From Bacteroidota bacterium (GTDB lineage: Bacteria; Bacteroidota; Bacteroidia; Bacteroidales; Dysgonomonadaceae): a stretch of 26,953 nt of DNA. How positions within the stretch are numbered: position 1 is the first letter of the stretch; each line of letters starts with the position of its first letter. The notes under the pieces were generated by a model, which searched no databases, was not told where the DNA came from, and worked only from the letters and a program-made list of their open reading frames with translations. The translations under genes and the position numbers were made by a program. Below are positions 24,423 to 26,953 of this stretch, one piece after another. The stretch covers positions 1-26,953 of the forward strand of contig JAEZZZ010000001.1 of assembly GCA_023418255.1 (NCBI GenBank). The letters run 5' to 3'.

Positions 24423-25468
24423 GTTCAGTACAAGGAAGTGCTTTTTTATATGGCATAATGGACGGCGACGTGATTACCGGAGCGTTGCGCTCCACAAAAG
24501 CGCTCGTTCAATATATCCGGAAAGACACAAATAGCTATATTCCGAATTTCACACAAGCTGCAAATCAACCTACTATTTATCCGCACTTGGAAAGTCAAGT
24601 TGAGCAGCGACGTCTTGCGCCTGTTGCCGGAACGGAAAAATGGTATTACAACAATGATAGCACAGCTATTACGTTTGGGAGCGACAATATCAGCACCGCC
24701 CCAAGCGCGGCGGCGGGTAAGTTCAAAAAAACAACGTTCAATAACGGCGATTTCGTTGTGCCGGCGTTGCAGGTGATTGGGAATTTGGCATCTCCGAGCA
24801 ATACCGACAGCGATACCATTTCGCTTACTTGCGATGTGGAGAGCGGAGGGCATGTGCAAACGGTGCGTTCGTCGATATTTGTGCGCGTTGAAGAGGTAGA
24901 AGGCGACCCCTACATCGCTTTTATAGATGCAACCGATGGTGGTGTTATTGATTCTAACACACCTACTGTTACATTAACGGCAACGTTACTAAAAGCAGGG
25001 GGAGAAGTGACATCCGGGCTCACGTATAAGTGGTTTAAATCGTCTGGTAGCACTTGGGCACAAATACCCGGTACCGCAAAAACGCTAACACTCGGTGCGG
25101 ATAGCATCGATTCACGCGCGTTGATAAAATGCGAGATAACACATTCGGGAATTACAACAAACGCCGTTATCGAAGTGTCCGATGAGACAGACCCTTCGGT
25201 GATGGTGTTTGACGCGGATGGAAGCACTACACTAACATCAAAGGAACCTACAAATAAGGTTACAATTACGCCGAAAGTGGTGAAGAGAGGTACAGGCGCT
25301 ATCGACACGAGATTTAACGGGAAGCCTTATTCCTTTCTGTTTTTGAACGCGAAAGGGCAAGCGATCTCGCTGAAAACAGCGCCCACAAACTCATCATTTA
25401 CAGTGACGTTTGAGGACATAAAAGCCGCATTTTTTAACATTCGCTATCACGCGACCGTAACAGCTTAG
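24419..25468 (+). CDS. Tail fibre protein with Ig-like domains
   Basis: The 349-residue protein is strand-rich and Thr/Ser-rich. Two Ig-like segments are visible: about residues 115-170 with ISLTCDVESGGHVQTVRSS, and about 175-255 with VTSGLTYKWFKSSGSTW and ALIKCEITHSGITTNAVIEV, each with the Cys and Trp of the fold. The third part (TSKEPTNKVTITPKVVKRG) may be another. The first 100 residues attach to the tail. Such modular display domains are common on phage tails and often vary between related phages. The gap to the next gene is only 4 bases. Confidence 0.65.
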   Translation: MSSVQGSAFLYGIMDGDVITGALRSTKALVQYIRKDTNSYIPNFTQAANQPTIYPHLESQVEQRRLAPVAGTEKWYYNNDSTAITFGSDNISTAPSAAAGKFKKTTFNNGDFVVPALQVIGNLASPSNTDSDTISLTCDVESGGHVQTVRSSIFVRVEEVEGDPYIAFIDATDGGVIDSNTPTVTLTATLLKAGGEVTSGLTYKWFKSSGSTWAQIPGTAKTLTLGADSIDSRALIKCEITHSGITTNAVIEVSDETDPSVMVFDADGSTTLTSKEPTNKVTITPKVVKRGTGAIDTRFNGKPYSFLFLNAKGQAISLKTAPTNSSFTVTFEDIKAAFFNIRYHATVTA

Positions 25469-25472
25469 CAAT

Positions 25473-26288
25473 ATGCCGACAGTTCAAGCGACAGGAGATA
25501 TAATAGGAATTCCTGACCCGGAAAAGGGGAAGCAGGGTGTTACACCTTATCCGCAAGGCTCGTGGAGCGCAAGCGAAAGATACGAGCGCACGGAGTACAC
25601 GGCGCCTTATGTGGAGTTTTTGGGAGAATACTATATTTTGAATAAAGAGGGGATAAGCCCCGTGCCATATTCTCGAACAGATGGTATGAGTATTGCTAAT
25701 CCAAAAGTGGATTACGAGCAACACGGGAATCAAGCGTGGTGGGTGCGCTTCGACAAATTTAAGTACCTGTTTGTAGAGGTGCTTTTGGCGGAATTTGGTA
25801 AAATTGGGAGTGCGGTTTTCGCAAACAATAAATTGATTTCACAATTTGGAATTGATGGGACGAGAAACTATCATAACTACGGGAGCGGATGGATTCCAAG
25901 ATTGATGTTGGATTTTATTACCGGGGCGGGACACCTTGCAAATAAAAATATTGAATGGGACGAAAACGGGAATATTATTATTCGTGGCAAATTTGAGAGC
26001 AATAAAGCTGGCAGACGTGTTGTCATAACACCGGAAGCTCGCAGCATTTTGTTATATGACGCGTTTAACCGACTAATTGGTAAATTTGAAACCATAGGGG
26101 ACGGTGATAATATCAACGATGACGCGGGGAGTAAGTTGGAGTTGTCTCATTACTATCAGGGGTATAAAATTTCAGCTATCAATATAAACTCAATTTCAGG
26201 AAGGATGTCTTTCACTAATTATAGTTCAAATGGATCTATAATTAAGCGGGGGGAATATACAATTGATGGCTATAAAAAAACGGTCTAA
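25473..26288 (+). CDS. Tail fibre protein with CBM-like N-terminus
   Basis: The 271-residue product has an aromatic-rich N-terminal unit, QGSWSASERYERTEYTAPYV then EFLGEYYILNKEG, resembling a carbohydrate-binding module of the CBM5/12 style (W, Y..., Y..., YY). The remainder contains long fibre-like strand repeats (VFANNKLISQFGIDG, NIIIRGKFESNKAGRRVVI) and ends in YTIDGYKKTV. I infer a role in binding host surface sugars. A stem-loop overlaps its stop codon and may end the fibre transcript. Confidence 0.65.
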   Translation: MPTVQATGDIIGIPDPEKGKQGVTPYPQGSWSASERYERTEYTAPYVEFLGEYYILNKEGISPVPYSRTDGMSIANPKVDYEQHGNQAWWVRFDKFKYLFVEVLLAEFGKIGSAVFANNKLISQFGIDGTRNYHNYGSGWIPRLMLDFITGAGHLANKNIEWDENGNIIIRGKFESNKAGRRVVITPEARSILLYDAFNRLIGKFETIGDGDNINDDAGSKLELSHYYQGYKISAININSISGRMSFTNYSSNGSIIKRGEYTIDGYKKTV

Positions 26289-26315
26289 GAAGCTTTATCC
26301 GTTCAGCTTTCTTAG
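26285..26315 (+). terminator. Stem-loop at the end of the fibre gene
   Basis: CTAAGAAGCT (26285-26294) pairs with AGCTTTCTTAG (26305-26315) with a single bulged T, around a 10-base loop; it starts in the stop codon TAA. No strong T tract follows, so it may be a weak terminator or an RNA-stabilising end. Confidence 0.5.
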
Positions 26316-26357
26316 CTATTTAAAAGAGAAATTAAACTAATAAATACAAATAATTAA

Positions 26358-26843
26358 ATGTTAAATCCCGATACATTTATCGGACAAAAAAATAGTGATA
26401 TGAAGACAAAAGATATTAACCTAATTCAAGAAGACAATGCTGATATATTAGATGATTTCGTTCTTGGAATAAAAGGCGGTGCGGCTAAGAAATTTAAATT
26501 CTCCTCTATCTTTGCGCACTTGAACGCAAATATTTGGACGCAAAATGTACATCCTGACGACGTTTATAAACATGTCAATGCAGGAATTTCAACATTGCTT
26601 ATTAATGCGAATACTGAAAATCTGCCATGTTATGCGGGAATGCTACTACACGTGCAAAGATGGGAAAAAAACGATATCTCCGCCACGCAATATATATTTC
26701 AAATTATTTTTGATGATAAAGGAGAACTCTTTTATCGCTATGGGGTGGGTAACGGAACAAAGATAAATTACGCGGAGTGGAAGAAAATAGCCTTAGAGGC
26801 TTTAAAACAGTACCCCCCTATATCTATAATTAGAAGCTTATGA
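26358..26843 (+). CDS. Small tail fibre protein with pyocin-knob-like domain
   Basis: The 161-residue protein begins with a short fibre-attachment part (IKGGAAKKFKFSSIFAHL) and then has a knob-like domain: YAGMLLHVQRW, YIFQIIFDDKG, LFYRYGVGNG and AEWKKIALEALKQ match the Gly, Arg, Trp and Leu pattern of pyocin/phage knob folds that cap tail fibres. Start ATG 26358 follows an A/T-rich leader; ATG 26400 (MKTKDINLIQED) is an internal alternative. Its stop (26841-26843) lies inside the end of the convergent minus-strand candidate. Confidence 0.7.
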   Translation: MLNPDTFIGQKNSDMKTKDINLIQEDNADILDDFVLGIKGGAAKKFKFSSIFAHLNANIWTQNVHPDDVYKHVNAGISTLLINANTENLPCYAGMLLHVQRWEKNDISATQYIFQIIFDDKGELFYRYGVGNGTKINYAEWKKIALEALKQYPPISIIRSL

Positions 26844-26953
26844 TAAATCCTCTCACAAGACATCCGGCATCTTTTCTGTTGTTTATTGCCACAACATTTG
26901 AATCAATGACTTTTAGCTGAATCCACTTTGAGTTATCGCTATTGATACTAATG
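26830..26953 (-). CDS. C-terminal end of a convergent gene (partial, FISUMP-like)
   Basis: On the minus strand a frame is open from the right window edge to a TAA (26832-26830), 40 residues. The sequence, SINSDNSKWIQLKVIDSN then VVAINNRKDAGCLVRGFI, has the W, alternating strands and final G..VR pattern of FISUMP-like or C-type lectin-like domain ends, as in some diversity-generating-retroelement targets. The first part of the gene is outside the window. Overlap with the plus-strand fibre gene's end is 14 bases. The short length leaves some risk that it is a chance frame. Confidence 0.45.
   Translation of the reverse strand, partial: ISINSDNSKWIQLKVIDSNVVAINNRKDAGCLVRGFIISF

Noticed and set aside
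26840..26920. Short plus-strand ORF starting in the ATGA after the knob gene
   Set aside because: Only 26 codons with a weak composition; the opposite strand is open across the same bases and reads more like protein.
1..26953. CRISPR arrays, tRNA genes, insertion sequences
   Set aside because: No spaced repeat array, cloverleaf-like sequence, or transposase with terminal repeats was seen on reading both strands.

Overview
The window is one long stretch of a tailed bacteriophage or prophage (siphovirus type, with a tape-measure protein) that most likely infects a member of the Bacteroidetes. The host guess rests on three things in the sequence: promoters of the Bacteroidetes type (TAnnTTTG at -7), few canonical Shine-Dalgarno sites with A/T-rich leaders instead, and AT-rich composition. 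Nearly every gene reads on the + strand, and many neighbours overlap by 4 bases (ATGA or GTGA), as expected for tightly coupled phage operons. No integrase, repressor, replication gene, attachment site, tRNA or CRISPR array is visible, so lytic and integrated states cannot be told apart.

Left to right: the end of an upstream basic protein and a small, apparently frameshifted ORF (1-280); a NinG-like recombination protein; a ParB-like/DNA adenine methyltransferase fusion; small and large terminase subunits (2254-4004); a lysis-like module of membrane-anchored proteins around an M15-type peptidase (4058-6158); tail chaperone candidates and tape measure (6348-10031); two further tail or baseplate proteins (10022-12978); portal and a MuF-type minor head protein with a toxin-like C-terminus (12990-16200); a GC-richer structured intergenic region with a predicted minus-strand small RNA (16199-16330); scaffold, major capsid, head-tail connectors and tail tube (16466-20939); then a run of Ig-like, CBM-like and knob-bearing tail-tip and fibre proteins (20986-26843). 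At the right edge a convergent minus-strand gene appears to end at 26830.

The order is unusual. The tape-measure and distal-tail block lies between the lysis genes and the portal, while the tail-tube gene follows the head genes. Three near-identical promoter elements (about 660, 4037 and 16420) stand in front of the packaging, lysis/tail and capsid blocks, suggesting that one factor switches all three on together.

The most interesting points are the polymorphic-toxin-like C-terminus on the MuF head protein with no obvious immunity gene beside it, the structured minus-strand RNA convergent with it, the -1-frame ORF between the tail chaperone and the tape measure, the DnaJ-like cysteine repeats inside the portal, and a possible inner-to-outer-membrane lysis protein.
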